Assembly: GCA_023475835.1 (NCBI GenBank)
Contig: JAMCVM010000081.1
Span: 1-37,440, forward strand
Origin: Bacillota bacterium
GTDB taxonomy: Bacteria > Bacillota > Sulfobacillia > Sulfobacillales > Sulfobacillaceae
DNA length: 37,440 nucleotides
Direction: 5' to 3'
Of the stretch, positions 25,651-33,570 are shown one piece after another (within the stretch, counting starts at the first letter, position 1; each line of letters begins with the position of its first letter). The notes beneath the pieces were generated by a model. That model saw only the letters and a program-made list of their open reading frames with translations, did no database searches and was not told the DNA's origin. Both the position numbers and the translations under genes were made by a program.

Positions 25651-26925
25651 ATGCATGTGGCCGAGCAAATATCGAACCTGTTGAGGCGTCCAACGCGTTT
25701 AGGCGTACTAGCCGTGATGATCGGAGGAAGCCTCGCACTAACCTCCATGAACCTGGCGGTATACGCGCATAGCCGAATTTCCACCACGACCGCAAGGATT
25801 CTGTGGCAGAAACGAACCGTGGCGGCTAATGGCCAAAAAACCACGATTTCTTTTCGTCCGCAATCACTCCAAAACAGCACCAGAGGTGTCCCAGGGGGGT
25901 GGGGCCAAGTCAAATGGCCGACGGCGAATGTGGCTTGGGCTTGGATTCAGCCGCACATGAACGGCGGGTTTTTGGAACACACTACGAATGGCGGTAAAAC
26001 CTGGTCCTTTTGGTATACCCCACGGATTGAGTGGTCGCAGGTGGCCGCTATCGGCGCACAAAGCGTTTCACTTTTAGGTCAGCGGCTTCCTAACCCTCAT
26101 GCCATCCATCCTCATCCGCCGTTGCTTTGGTTGCATACGACGAATGGTGGCAGGGTCTGGACGCGTTGGACGCTCACTAGTCCCCCTTTAGGACACAGTA
26201 TTAACACCACCGCGATTTTCCCACGGACGGGATTTCAGGCACTAGGCGTTGATCAGGGCGGTCAGTTCTGGTGGACCCGTGGGGTGCGCTGGCATACGCT
26301 GTGGCCTTCGTCCGACCGAGTGACGGCGATAACGTTCATACCGGGTCAGGGCGAGGAAGTAGCAGTGCAGACCACCATGCACACGAATTGGGCGGGCCGA
26401 ATTACTGTGAGCGCTAACGGGCAGGTCACTACCGGTGGGTGGACTCAGACGCCAGACTCGATCACGGGCATGGATTGGTTCACATCCACCGATGGGTGGG
26501 TCTGGTCACCGTCTGAGCTGTGGCACACGACGAACGGAGGAATCACGTGGACTGCGCTGGGCCCTTGGCCGGGCACGCGCTGGTCCGGCGGTCAGCTGAT
26601 CATGACCTCAGCACAGACCGGATTTGCCGCCGTCGAGTCGACGAACGGCGGTCCTCCGTGGGATTATACCGAGCTCTGGCGCACTCGGTCTGCGGGCCGC
26701 ACGTGGACTCGGATCCGACTTCCGGTCATCCACTACCAGTTGCCCAATTTTACGGGTACCTTAGTGGGGTTTGATGTGGCGGCAGTGCGTCCTCCTCACA
26801 CGCTCACCTTGTGGTACGGGCCGGTCTCAGGCTCTGGAGGCCTTCCTCAGCGAATTTGGAGTCCCAACGCAGGAAATACGTGGCATCTGGCCAACCATCA
26901 AGCAGTAGAACCCGGGACGCAGTAA
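25651..26925 (+). CDS. Secreted YCF48/BNR-repeat beta-propeller protein, paralog 2
   Basis: A 424-residue exported protein with a hydrophobic segment at about residues 17-37 (LGVLAVMIGGSLALTSMNLA). The body carries propeller blades with T-T-N-G-G-x-x-W boxes: HTTNGGKTW, HTTNGGRVW, HTTNGGITW and a degenerate TRSAGRTW. The sequence is unusually rich in tryptophan. ATG 25651 follows AGAAGGAGAG. It is divergent from an OmpR-type winged-helix gene, a pairing that suggests regulation. The stop codon lies at the foot of a 19-bp hairpin that must terminate it. Confidence 0.78.
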   Translation: MHVAEQISNLLRRPTRLGVLAVMIGGSLALTSMNLAVYAHSRISTTTARILWQKRTVAANGQKTTISFRPQSLQNSTRGVPGGWGQVKWPTANVAWAWIQPHMNGGFLEHTTNGGKTWSFWYTPRIEWSQVAAIGAQSVSLLGQRLPNPHAIHPHPPLLWLHTTNGGRVWTRWTLTSPPLGHSINTTAIFPRTGFQALGVDQGGQFWWTRGVRWHTLWPSSDRVTAITFIPGQGEEVAVQTTMHTNWAGRITVSANGQVTTGGWTQTPDSITGMDWFTSTDGWVWSPSELWHTTNGGITWTALGPWPGTRWSGGQLIMTSAQTGFAAVESTNGGPPWDYTELWRTRSAGRTWTRIRLPVIHYQLPNFTGTLVGFDVAAVRPPHTLTLWYGPVSGSGGLPQRIWSPNAGNTWHLANHQAVEPGTQ

Positions 26926-26999
26926 CGCCACAACATCAACGCCCACCAGTCGGAATTAAACGGAATTAAACGACTTGAGCGGGCGTTGATGTTGTGGCG
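26926..26999. terminator. 19-bp perfect hairpin, boundary element variant
   Basis: CGCCACAACATCAACGCCC pairs perfectly with its mirror at 26981-26999 around a 36-nt loop. The loop holds a tandem CGGAATTAAA repeat. It fills the gap between convergent stop codons at 26925 and 27007, so it can end transcription from both sides. The start GTAACGCCACAA and the end GTGGCGCATATA recall the boundary repeats, but the CCCGTTAA boxes are absent. Confidence 0.65.
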
Positions 27000-27006
27000 C
27001 ATATAA

Positions 27007-27768
27007 TTAGCAAGTCAGTTTACTGGCGTCGATGTTGTTGTCTGATCCTCCAACGAGGAGCACCTGCTGCGGGCAAGAACCAAACGTGGACTTAAAATTA
27101 TCAATGCCTCCCTGGTAGCCTAGACCAGTGGTTCCACACAGCGTAGGAATATTTTCTGCCGCCTTATCCCAGACGGTCACCCCGAAAAATCCCGACAGTC
27201 CGCATGCGGTATAGTTTCCCAGGTTGCCATCACAATAATTCTGTGGCACACAAACTCCCGTTCCGCCGATGGCATTGAGGAACTTCTGCAGAGTTGTGCA
27301 ATTCCAGTCCGTTCCTGTAGACGGCGTTTCGTAATACCCAAGGTCACTGAACAGTCCCGAACTCGTGTTCCCGTTGTAGTTATCGACCATCGTAATGGTG
27401 GCTGAAGATGACGCATAGTCTGCCTCCGCATCCAAAAAGGGAGCCAGTGCACCAACGTTACTCACGAGTGCATTCTGAATTTTGGCCGCTTGCGTTCCGA
27501 CGGTTGCGTTCGCACCTTGATTGTTGAACGAGTAACAAAAAATTCCCGAAGGAAACCCTTTTTTGTAATTGTTTGCGATGTTGGTCAGATAAGTGACAAC
27601 ATTGTTAAGACTTCCTTCGGTACTGATTGCCTGGCTAATTTCGCCAATCGCCGCAACCACCCCGCTATATCCGTTTGCTGCATCAAACTGCCCGTGACTT
27701 TCGGCAGTCGTCGGCGTCAGGGGACCGTTGGTCAAAATTCCCGTATCTAGCAGATCGAAAAAATTCAT
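27007..27768 (-). CDS. Eight-cysteine protein, possible glycoside-hydrolase-like
   Basis: A 253-residue protein starting NFFDLLDTGILTNGPLTPTT, with no signal peptide. It is rich in Asn, Gly, Ser and Thr and has eight cysteines, mostly in the second half (NYCDG, TACGL, TLCGT, GSCPQ, final LTC), as in a disulfide-bonded extracytoplasmic protein. ALAPFLDAEADYASS recalls the acidic strand of GH25 or DUF1906 TIM barrels, but I cannot confirm a family. The ribosome site of ATG 27768 is weak. It stands alone between two boundary elements. How it would reach an oxidising compartment without a signal is unclear. Confidence 0.6.
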   Translation of the reverse strand: MNFFDLLDTGILTNGPLTPTTAESHGQFDAANGYSGVVAAIGEISQAISTEGSLNNVVTYLTNIANNYKKGFPSGIFCYSFNNQGANATVGTQAAKIQNALVSNVGALAPFLDAEADYASSSATITMVDNYNGNTSSGLFSDLGYYETPSTGTDWNCTTLQKFLNAIGGTGVCVPQNYCDGNLGNYTACGLSGFFGVTVWDKAAENIPTLCGTTGLGYQGGIDNFKSTFGSCPQQVLLVGGSDNNIDASKLTC

Positions 27769-28070
27769 CGTAGGTCACGTCCCTATCCATCGAATTCCGG
27801 GGGATTGGTCCCGGTAGACGAAGCATAGGCTAGAGATCGCCGTGGTGCGTTTCCAATAGTCTTCTCTTATCCGATCGTCGTGGACGATATGCTCCTCGGC
27901 CATACTATAGTTGACTTAGCGGAGTTCGTGACGTTTGTAATGATCTGGATTTCTACTCAAAAGTGATGCTTAACCTCTGTGAAGTATACGGAGAATCTTT
28001 CAGAAATCTCCTGTTAGGTTCCCCGCCCGACACCGAAGCGAAAAAGAGTTCATGGGACCTTAAAGCATAT
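27769..28070. other. Intergenic region, no gene seen
   Basis: About 300 bp without a supported gene. A TTGACT at 27911 and TGTAAT at 27936 are 19 bp apart, a poor plus-strand promoter with no gene to serve. The minus-strand promoter of the preceding gene should be here but I cannot place it. Confidence 0.35.
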
Positions 28071-28139
28071 TCCTGCCCGTTAACGCCACAAGCCTGGGAA
28101 TGGTCATCTCCGGGCTTGTGGCATATACGCCCCCATTAA
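28071..28139 (+). repeat. Boundary repeat, copy 8 (long hairpin form)
   Basis: Left box CCTGCCCGTTAACG, stem GCCACAAGCC/GGCTTGTGGC, right box ATATACGCCCCCATTAA. Its core is identical to copy 9 over about 55 bp. It lies beyond the 3' end of YCF48 paralog 3. Confidence 0.85.
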
Positions 28140-28243
28140 TGCCCTGATTCAACTTCAAAGTCTCCTTGTGCCATACTTGCGGCTCTGTGTCTCGCATAGT
28201 GCTTGCTTGGCTATCAATCGAAGAATGACAGCCCCAGTTGCCC

Positions 28244-29488
28244 CTAATCCGTTAACACCGGCACCCACGAAGTCCAGCGTCTCCCTCCGTCGGTGGTCAT
28301 CCAAACTGTTGGACCGTTCCCCCACAGCCATCCTACCTGTTGGTTGAGAAAGTCGATGTTCTTGAGGATGCCTTTCTGTGCGCCAGAGCCAAGCAGCGTG
28401 GCCGTGCTTTGTAGGGTCCAGCGCTGTCCTCCGGTCGTCGAACGCCAGAGCTTCGTCGGGGTAAGTATCCAGAAGACTTGGTTGGAGACCAAGTCTGCAA
28501 TCTGCTGTCCCGTCCAGTTGGAAGGCACGCTGATGGGGGTGGTGGTTAAGTCGCCCCAATGCTGCCCGCCATTCGTGGTCCGTAGGATCGCAAAGATTCC
28601 AGGGAACAGGCGGGTCAGCAAAACGCCGTGTGTCCCATCGAAGATCGGGGGGAGTTCGGCCAAATTGAGTCCCGCGATCAGGGTGACCGAGACAGCAGTC
28701 CAGGTATGTCCGCCGTTGAGCGTGCGTTCCAACGTGTCCACGCCGCCGAGGGGGAGGAGGTTCCGGTTGCTGGACTCCAAGAACATCCAACCGCTCGTGG
28801 CATTATCGAACGTGGGCCAACCGATTCCATGGGCCGTTTGATACACGCGGGCCCAGGTATGACCGCCATTGGTGGTGCGCCACACCTCCATGCCGAAGGA
28901 TCCTGCCATGGCCCCACCGGGTGGAATGAGGGGGTCGAAGACCATCCAGCCGACATGAGCATTGACAAAGTCGACTTGATTCAAAATGGGATTAAAGAGT
29001 GCCCTGTCTGCGAGATTGGGTAGATGCACCGTCCACTGCTGCCAACGCGAACCGCTATCATGCGTCACGCTGAGAAGAATCGTTCCGGACCCGCTGGGGT
29101 AGGACACCGCGGTGTCGGTCGCCGCCCAGGCGGTCGCCGGGCTGACGAAGTCGGTGACGGTATCGTGGGGAAGGATCAGCGGCCCGGGTTGCTCATTAAA
29201 CGTGACATGGGGGGGGGTCACATTGATCCATTGGCGGCCACCGTCGACGGTATGCAGTATCTGGCCGCCGAAGAGCGCCTTAGGACTCGCTAAGTGCCAA
29301 TCGGTGGCCCAGCCCACCGTCGCCGTTTCCATCTGGAGACTAGTTAGATGGACGGTGGTGGGGTGGACGTGGGCGGACGGGGTCAACGCCGCCGATCCAT
29401 TGGCTGCGACCAGGAGGGAGCTCGTAAGAATGGCACCCAGAATCCCATTCCAGCGCCGTTGCCGGATTAATGGAAAATACTTAGACAC
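28244..29488 (-). CDS. Secreted YCF48/BNR-repeat beta-propeller protein, paralog 3
   Basis: A 414-residue exported protein. Basic residues (RQRRW) precede the signal helix ILGAILTSSLLVAANGSAAL (about 17-36). Propeller boxes include TVDGGRQW, TTNGGHTW, TLNGGHTW, TTNGGQHW, TTGGQRW and TTDGGRRW, giving about six blades. GTG 29488 follows GGGAGGG with 7-nt spacing. Repeat copies 8 and 9 flank it closely, so it forms a single-gene module of about 1.6 kb. It diverges from the winged-helix gene at 29984 across about 500 bp. Confidence 0.78.
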   Translation of the reverse strand: MSKYFPLIRQRRWNGILGAILTSSLLVAANGSAALTPSAHVHPTTVHLTSLQMETATVGWATDWHLASPKALFGGQILHTVDGGRQWINVTPPHVTFNEQPGPLILPHDTVTDFVSPATAWAATDTAVSYPSGSGTILLSVTHDSGSRWQQWTVHLPNLADRALFNPILNQVDFVNAHVGWMVFDPLIPPGGAMAGSFGMEVWRTTNGGHTWARVYQTAHGIGWPTFDNATSGWMFLESSNRNLLPLGGVDTLERTLNGGHTWTAVSVTLIAGLNLAELPPIFDGTHGVLLTRLFPGIFAILRTTNGGQHWGDLTTTPISVPSNWTGQQIADLVSNQVFWILTPTKLWRSTTGGQRWTLQSTATLLGSGAQKGILKNIDFLNQQVGWLWGNGPTVWMTTDGGRRWTSWVPVLTD

Positions 29489-29983
29489 TAAAATTCCCTC
29501 CCAGGGCCGTCACGTACCTCAGAATGCCGTTAGGCCGTTCACCGTGTATAACGTCAAGCACGCCAATTGGGTTACCGAGGGGGGATGTCCAATGAAAAGG
29601 CGCTGCCTTTGACGCCCGTGCTGGGTCGCAGGCAACCCTATCCGGGTGAGTTTGCGTGGATTTAGTTAGGGAATATTTCCTTTGCTGCTTAGGGCACACT
29701 CCTGCCCGTTAACGCCACAAGCCTGGGAATGGTCATCTCCGGGCTTGTGGCATATACGCCCCCGTTAAGGCTGCAAATGCATTTAAATCCTTTGGTAACC
29801 TTTGCCACCGGTGCGACGTTATATTTATCGTCATGGCGGTCAGATGCGTCGAGCGTACGGAATTGTTTTGGAGGATGAGAATGGATCTTGCTCACGATCG
29901 TTAACGGATTCGCGGTCGCGGTTCGTTCCATTGAAATTACGCGGGAGGGTGACAGAGTTAGGTGATTGCATGGGAAGGGTCGA
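29489..29983. other. Divergent intergenic region with boundary repeat copy 9
   Basis: Apart from repeat copy 9 I see no gene. A CGATCGTTAACGGATTCG stretch at about 29896-29913 carries another CGTTAACG and may be a related binding site ahead of the winged-helix gene. Confidence 0.35.
29701..29768 (+). repeat. Boundary repeat, copy 9 (long hairpin form)
   Basis: Left box CCTGCCCGTTAACG, stem GCCACAAGCC/GGCTTGTGGC, right box ATATACGCCCCCGTTAA. This is the cleanest copy and best consensus. Confidence 0.87.
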
Positions 29984-30400
29984 ATGCACATGAGTTCTCA
30001 ACCCGCCTACCTGGTTATTCATGCAGATCTCGTCGTGGATTTCTTGCGCCACGGCTTGTGGTATCAAGATCGGTTTATTCCTATGCCTCCGATTCCTTTT
30101 CGCATTTTGCGACAGTTGGTCGAACAGGCCAACACGATTGTTCCGATCGAAGCCTTGCTTCACGCGGGATGGCCAGACGAGGTTCGTGGGCGTGAAGACT
30201 TGTATCCGCAAATTCACTACCTGCGTACGCTGCTGGAAGTCAATGTGCGGCATCCTCAAGTGCTTATCACCCGCTGGCGAGACGGATACTGGCTACGGAT
30301 GGATGGACCGGGGTGGTTTTGGTGGGATCATCCGGAAATACGGCTCCATTGGGCGAAGGATATTCACTTAGGCCATCGCAAAACCGTGGTGCTATTTTAG
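29984..30400 (+). CDS. OmpR-type winged-helix protein with FWWDHPE tail
   Basis: A 138-residue protein. Residues about 10-105 form an OmpR/PhoB winged helix: PPIPFRILRQLVEQANTIVP, then DLYPQIHYLRTLLEVNVRHP and the wing TRWRDGYWLRMDG. A C-terminal tail GWFWWDHPEIRLHWAKDIHL GHRKTVVLF follows, shared as a remnant by at least three other sites in the window. No receiver domain or membrane segment is present. ATG 29984 (or 29990) is preceded by GGGAAGGG. It is followed 121 nt later by a secreted-protein gene that it may control. What the aromatic tail binds is unknown. Confidence 0.72.
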   Translation: MHMSSQPAYLVIHADLVVDFLRHGLWYQDRFIPMPPIPFRILRQLVEQANTIVPIEALLHAGWPDEVRGREDLYPQIHYLRTLLEVNVRHPQVLITRWRDGYWLRMDGPGWFWWDHPEIRLHWAKDIHLGHRKTVVLF

Positions 30401-30521
30401 CCGAAAACTGGCACCGATTGGGTGTAACCATTGCAACGGCGGCGGCGTTGATCGATTAGATGCACATTGTTTCAACACCTCCCGCCGATCGTTTCGAGGA
30501 AGGTACGATAAGGAGGAAACT

Positions 30522-31370
30522 ATGCAACGTGTTGACGTTCGACGGCGAGCCACGATCGTGAGCCTCATCATAGGCAGTACCAGTCTGGTGGCGTTAACGC
30601 TGGGAACCAAAGCGACTCCGCCCGCGTTTCCCCCATACGTGCAGCAGGCGTTGGCCGTGGCCGCTAAGAAAACCCAGGTCCCGGTGCTGGGGCCCTTATG
30701 GATTCCTGACCGCGCCGCGGCCAATTCCCGCCTTATTCCCGCGCATGGCACCTTTGCCGCCAGTCTGCAATCCTCCCGCACTGCTTACGCGATTTCTTGG
30801 TACTATGAACCACACAGCTTGTCGGTCAATAATCCGGAGATAGCTCAAGATTCGATGGGCCCTCAGCATGCTCCGATGCTCATCGTTGAGGGTATCCGGT
30901 ATCCGACTCGCTCTAAAGCACGAGCGGTGGTCTTAAGTAATATCTTCTATCCAAAAACCTACTATGCTGTACCCGCGAACGCGCGACCCGTCCATCTCGC
31001 GTCTGGGCTTACCGGAAGGCTATGGTTGACAAAAGGCAAAGGCACCGATGACATCGTCTGGCAGGAGCGTGGATGGACCATCGCGACCTCGGCCCCCATG
31101 CCCTCGCTCCAGAAGAAATCCCTATGGGCTACTCAGGCTACTACCTGGGCACAAACGCTCGTTCCGAAAATCATGGCCCCCATGCCGGGCCAAGTCGGGA
31201 CCATTACCGATAACCCTTCCGGTGGGGTATGGGTGAAATGGCAACGGGGCCGGATTGTCTATGCCATCTATGTCCCATACGGGCTGTCACCAGCAACCAC
31301 GGTAGTTGGCTCGTTAATCCATACGCGGCGTCTTCTCACCGAGCCTAAGATAACGCGAGACCCTGTTTAG
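30522..31370 (+). CDS. Secreted protein of a three-member local family, paralog A
   Basis: A 282-residue exported protein: basic start RRRATIVSLIIGSTSLVALTL, then the mature start PPAFPPYVQQALAVAAKKTQ VPVLGPLWIP. It shares with the proteins at 32189 and 35775 the pattern FP-x-x-V-x-x-A-M/L-x-x-V, a P-L-W/A-P-T-W-x-P element, an S/PVN box and a W-x-E-R/H-GWTI strand. No known domain is recognised. AAGGAGG sits 6 nt before ATG 30522. It directly follows the FWWDHPE winged-helix gene, and repeat copies 9 and 10 bound the pair. Confidence 0.7.
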   Translation: MQRVDVRRRATIVSLIIGSTSLVALTLGTKATPPAFPPYVQQALAVAAKKTQVPVLGPLWIPDRAAANSRLIPAHGTFAASLQSSRTAYAISWYYEPHSLSVNNPEIAQDSMGPQHAPMLIVEGIRYPTRSKARAVVLSNIFYPKTYYAVPANARPVHLASGLTGRLWLTKGKGTDDIVWQERGWTIATSAPMPSLQKKSLWATQATTWAQTLVPKIMAPMPGQVGTITDNPSGGVWVKWQRGRIVYAIYVPYGLSPATTVVGSLIHTRRLLTEPKITRDPV

Positions 31371-31410
31371 GCGCATTCATTGCTGTCTCATGCATCCTCC
31401 CGGCCATTCT

Positions 31411-31558
31411 CATGGGTCGGCGTGTATCGAGATGATCGAATGCGTCCATGATGGCTTGACCACCTTGGGGCATCACGTCACCGTCGCGGAAAATGCCACT
31501 CATGAAACGGTACATTCTACTGGTTCATCTCCGACGGTACCTTCAACCGTCTACTAAA
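31411..31558 (+). pseudogene. Fragment of a possible glycosyltransferase-like gene
   Basis: The frame reads EMIECVHDGLTTLGHHVTVA EN and then diverges. The DNA from about 31427 to 31494 is close to 90% identical to 33282-33349, where a longer version stands. It has no start and ends just before boundary repeat copy 10, so it is a duplicated gene scrap. Confidence 0.5.
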
Positions 31559-31561
31559 CAC

Positions 31562-31613
31562 TCCTGCCCGTTAATCCATTAAGCTCTGAGGCACATACGC
31601 CCCCGTTTACGCC
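31562..31613 (+). repeat. Boundary repeat, copy 10 (short form)
   Basis: Left box CCTGCCCGTTAAT, spacer CCATTAAGCTCTGAG, right box GCACATACGCCCCCGTTTACG. One base differs from copy 5 across the spacer. Confidence 0.82.
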
Positions 31614-31648
31614 GTGAGACATGGCTTATTGTCAAGATCTGCCTCCAC

Positions 31649-31801
31649 CTAATATCGGGCTTTGCGTAAACTTTTCGCAGTATAATCGTCGACAAACTGA
31701 ACGTCGACGGCAAGCGCTTGCTCGGGATACTCCGCCAACCACGCCAAGGCCTGTCGGAAAAAGCGGCAACCGTGCGTGGCATACATCGTCACCGATGCCA
31801 T
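31649..31801 (-). CDS. Short glutaredoxin-like protein, probably truncated
   Basis: A 50-residue frame with a strong GGAGGAG 8 nt before ATG 31801. The start ASVTMYATHGCRFFRQALAW follows the first strand and active-site loop of glutaredoxins (V-x-x-Y-x-x-x-x-C-x-x-C), but the second cysteine is phenylalanine. It then reads VDVQFVDDYTAKSLRKARY and stops about 30 residues short of a normal glutaredoxin. I take it as a decayed redox protein or a small remnant; a monothiol function is possible but unlikely. Confidence 0.45.
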   Translation of the reverse strand: MASVTMYATHGCRFFRQALAWLAEYPEQALAVDVQFVDDYTAKSLRKARY

Positions 31802-31905
31802 CGTCGTCTCTCCTCCTCAGTCATGCTGGGTTGTCGCGTTATTCCCTGACCGCTCCGTCAGGGGTGAGAGGAGTAACCCTCTTACTTATTAGAGCGCTTT
31901 GACGA

Positions 31906-32060
31906 TCGATTTGGATTCAGGAAATTTTCACAGAGTATGTCTTTCACGCTGATCGATCCGGGGAAGATATTTACTTTTGGCTTGAAAATCCTCGTTTGCA
32001 TCCCTGCTTAGCTAAGCAGATCCGGATCCAACCTCGAAAAACGGTGCTGTTAGAACAACG
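31906..32060 (+). pseudogene. FWW-type tail remnant
   Basis: The plus-strand frame reads FTEYVFHADRSGEDIYFWLE NPRLHPCLAKQIRIQPRKTV LLEQR. It matches the C-terminal tail of the winged-helix protein at 29984 (FW-x-x-x-P, AKxI, RKTV-L) but lacks the DNA-binding part. The frame runs on without family character to 32205, into the next gene. Confidence 0.5.
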
Positions 32061-32188
32061 GCTAGACCTCATTGAGGATCCAATAAAAGCCCGATACATC
32101 GGGATCGTCGGTAACCGAAAGCTCATCCGCAGCGTTATCACTAGTAGGCTTTCAACCCATCACGAAATAGGAGGAGCGAGCGACACAG

Positions 32189-33034
32189 ATGCCCTATCTC
32201 ACTAAGCCAGTCTCGGTTTCCGGGATTACCGCCATACTAATGGTGACTCCGCTGCTGATCGGTACACAACGCGCCCCGCATACCCGTTTTCCGCCAGTGG
32301 TGAACGCGGCGATGACCCAGGTGCAAAGAATCACGCCGATATTCCTCTCTGCACCCACCTGGATGCCGCACACTATGCCTCCGGTCATTGGTAGACTACC
32401 CGGATATCCAGTAGCCCGGGTACAAGCCACACGGACTAGATATACCGTGACCATCGATTACGCCCGCCATCCGCTCCCCGTCAACTCGAAACGCTGGGCG
32501 ACCGAGAATCTCGACCCCGTGCTAAACTCATATTTGATCTTTGGCGCACGACAGTACCCACACAATTCTGCGGCGATAGCTGCTTTACACGATCAGCGCA
32601 AAATGCTACTACAATTGGGTCCTCTGCCACGGGCAAGTCGCGTCGCCCTCGCCTCGCATCAGATCGCCCAATATCAGCTGGCCGACAAGGCGGTTTCCCT
32701 GATGACATGGCACGAACATGGATGGACCATCACGATGTCCGAAAGCTTTGCTGCCTCGTCACCCGTCCAAGCAAAGGCATGGGCTACCGAGACAGCTTCC
32801 ACATTTATGACATCCGTGCCCCCATGTCCCAGCCGCCACGGAGTGTTGGTGCAAGAAGGTGGCGGTTCCATGAATACCGTGATAGCGGTATGGGCCATAG
32901 GTCGTAGGATGTACACAGTTGGGTCCGATTTCGGAATGCATCCGGTCGCCCAGGCCATCACCAGTTGGACGCCCTGGAGTCCCCCAAAACAACCCTCCTT
33001 CTGGTCCCGAGTGATCCAATGGTGGGACCATTGA
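32189..33034 (+). CDS. Secreted protein of a three-member local family, paralog B
   Basis: A 281-residue exported protein with a short hydrophobic segment (GITAILMVTPLLIG). The mature part begins TRFPPVVNAAMTQVQRITPI and has SAPTWMP, the PVN box, FGARQYP and WHEHGWTITMS, all in the order seen in paralogs A and C. The C-terminus is tryptophan-rich (SFWSRVIQWWDH). GGAGGAG lies 14 nt before ATG 32189, rather far, so the exact start is uncertain. No known fold is recognised. It follows a winged-helix tail remnant, as if an original regulator-secreted protein pair had lost its first gene. Confidence 0.68.
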   Translation: MPYLTKPVSVSGITAILMVTPLLIGTQRAPHTRFPPVVNAAMTQVQRITPIFLSAPTWMPHTMPPVIGRLPGYPVARVQATRTRYTVTIDYARHPLPVNSKRWATENLDPVLNSYLIFGARQYPHNSAAIAALHDQRKMLLQLGPLPRASRVALASHQIAQYQLADKAVSLMTWHEHGWTITMSESFAASSPVQAKAWATETASTFMTSVPPCPSRHGVLVQEGGGSMNTVIAVWAIGRRMYTVGSDFGMHPVAQAITSWTPWSPPKQPSFWSRVIQWWDH

Positions 33035-33224
33035 TAATCTAAGAGAACAAAACCATGTGATTTCACGGGAGAATCATGCGACCGTTCGGTCATGCGCATG
33101 CGAGCGCTTTCATCGAGATGGCCGGATTAAAAGCAACAGGAGAGGCCCGCGCCCAGGGATTCGAGGGGCTCTCGTGAACGAAAAGCGAGGAGGTCTTGTG
33201 GGTACCGATTGGGAGGCAAGTCTC

Positions 33225-33533
33225 ATGCACTTCCATTGGTGTTTAGGACATCCCCGAGGACGTCCGCATGTGGCCGCATTCATCGCGATGATCGAATGCG
33301 GCCATGATGGCCTGACCCCCTTGGGGCACCACGTCACGATCGCAGAAAATCGTTGGGAAGCTGGAGCTATCAACGTGTGCTTTGGTGCCCATCACCTCGC
33401 TCAGATCGGGGCTTATACTTCAAACTATTGCTACTGGCGAAGATATTCATTTTTGGAGAGACAACCCTGGGATCCACTGGCATTGCGCGAAACAAATCCA
33501 TTTGGGTCACAAAAAAGCAGTGCTGTTAACTAG
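33225..33533 (+). pseudogene. Truncated glycosyltransferase-like gene start
   Basis: ATG 33225 follows GGGAGG with 8-nt spacing. The frame reads HFHWCLGHPRGRPHVAAFI, then ECGHDGLTPLGHHVTIAENR and WEAGAINVCFGAHHL, which recalls the N-terminal half of a glycosyltransferase (G-H-x-V-T strand, INVCFGAHHL). About 70 residues in, the real reading is lost and the frame becomes antisense-like over the tail at 33436. So the gene was truncated and fused to another fragment. The family call is tentative. Confidence 0.5.
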
Positions 33534-33537
33534 CTAA
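33436..33537 (+). pseudogene. FWW-type tail remnant
   Basis: A second frame reads GEDIHFWRDNPGIHWHCAKQ IHLGHKKAVLLTS and stops at TAA 33535-33537. It closely matches the tail of the protein at 29984 (IHLGH-K/R-K-x-V-L). It overlaps the end of the truncated gene start at 33225 in a different frame, so it marks a fusion point between fragments. Confidence 0.6.
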
Positions 33538-33570
33538 CGCGGCCTTTAACGACGAAAGGAGAGATGGTGG

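Noticed and set aside
28293-29612. Plus-strand frames antisense to YCF48 paralog 3
   Set aside because: No family character or start signals; the minus strand carries a signal peptide and repeated BNR boxes.
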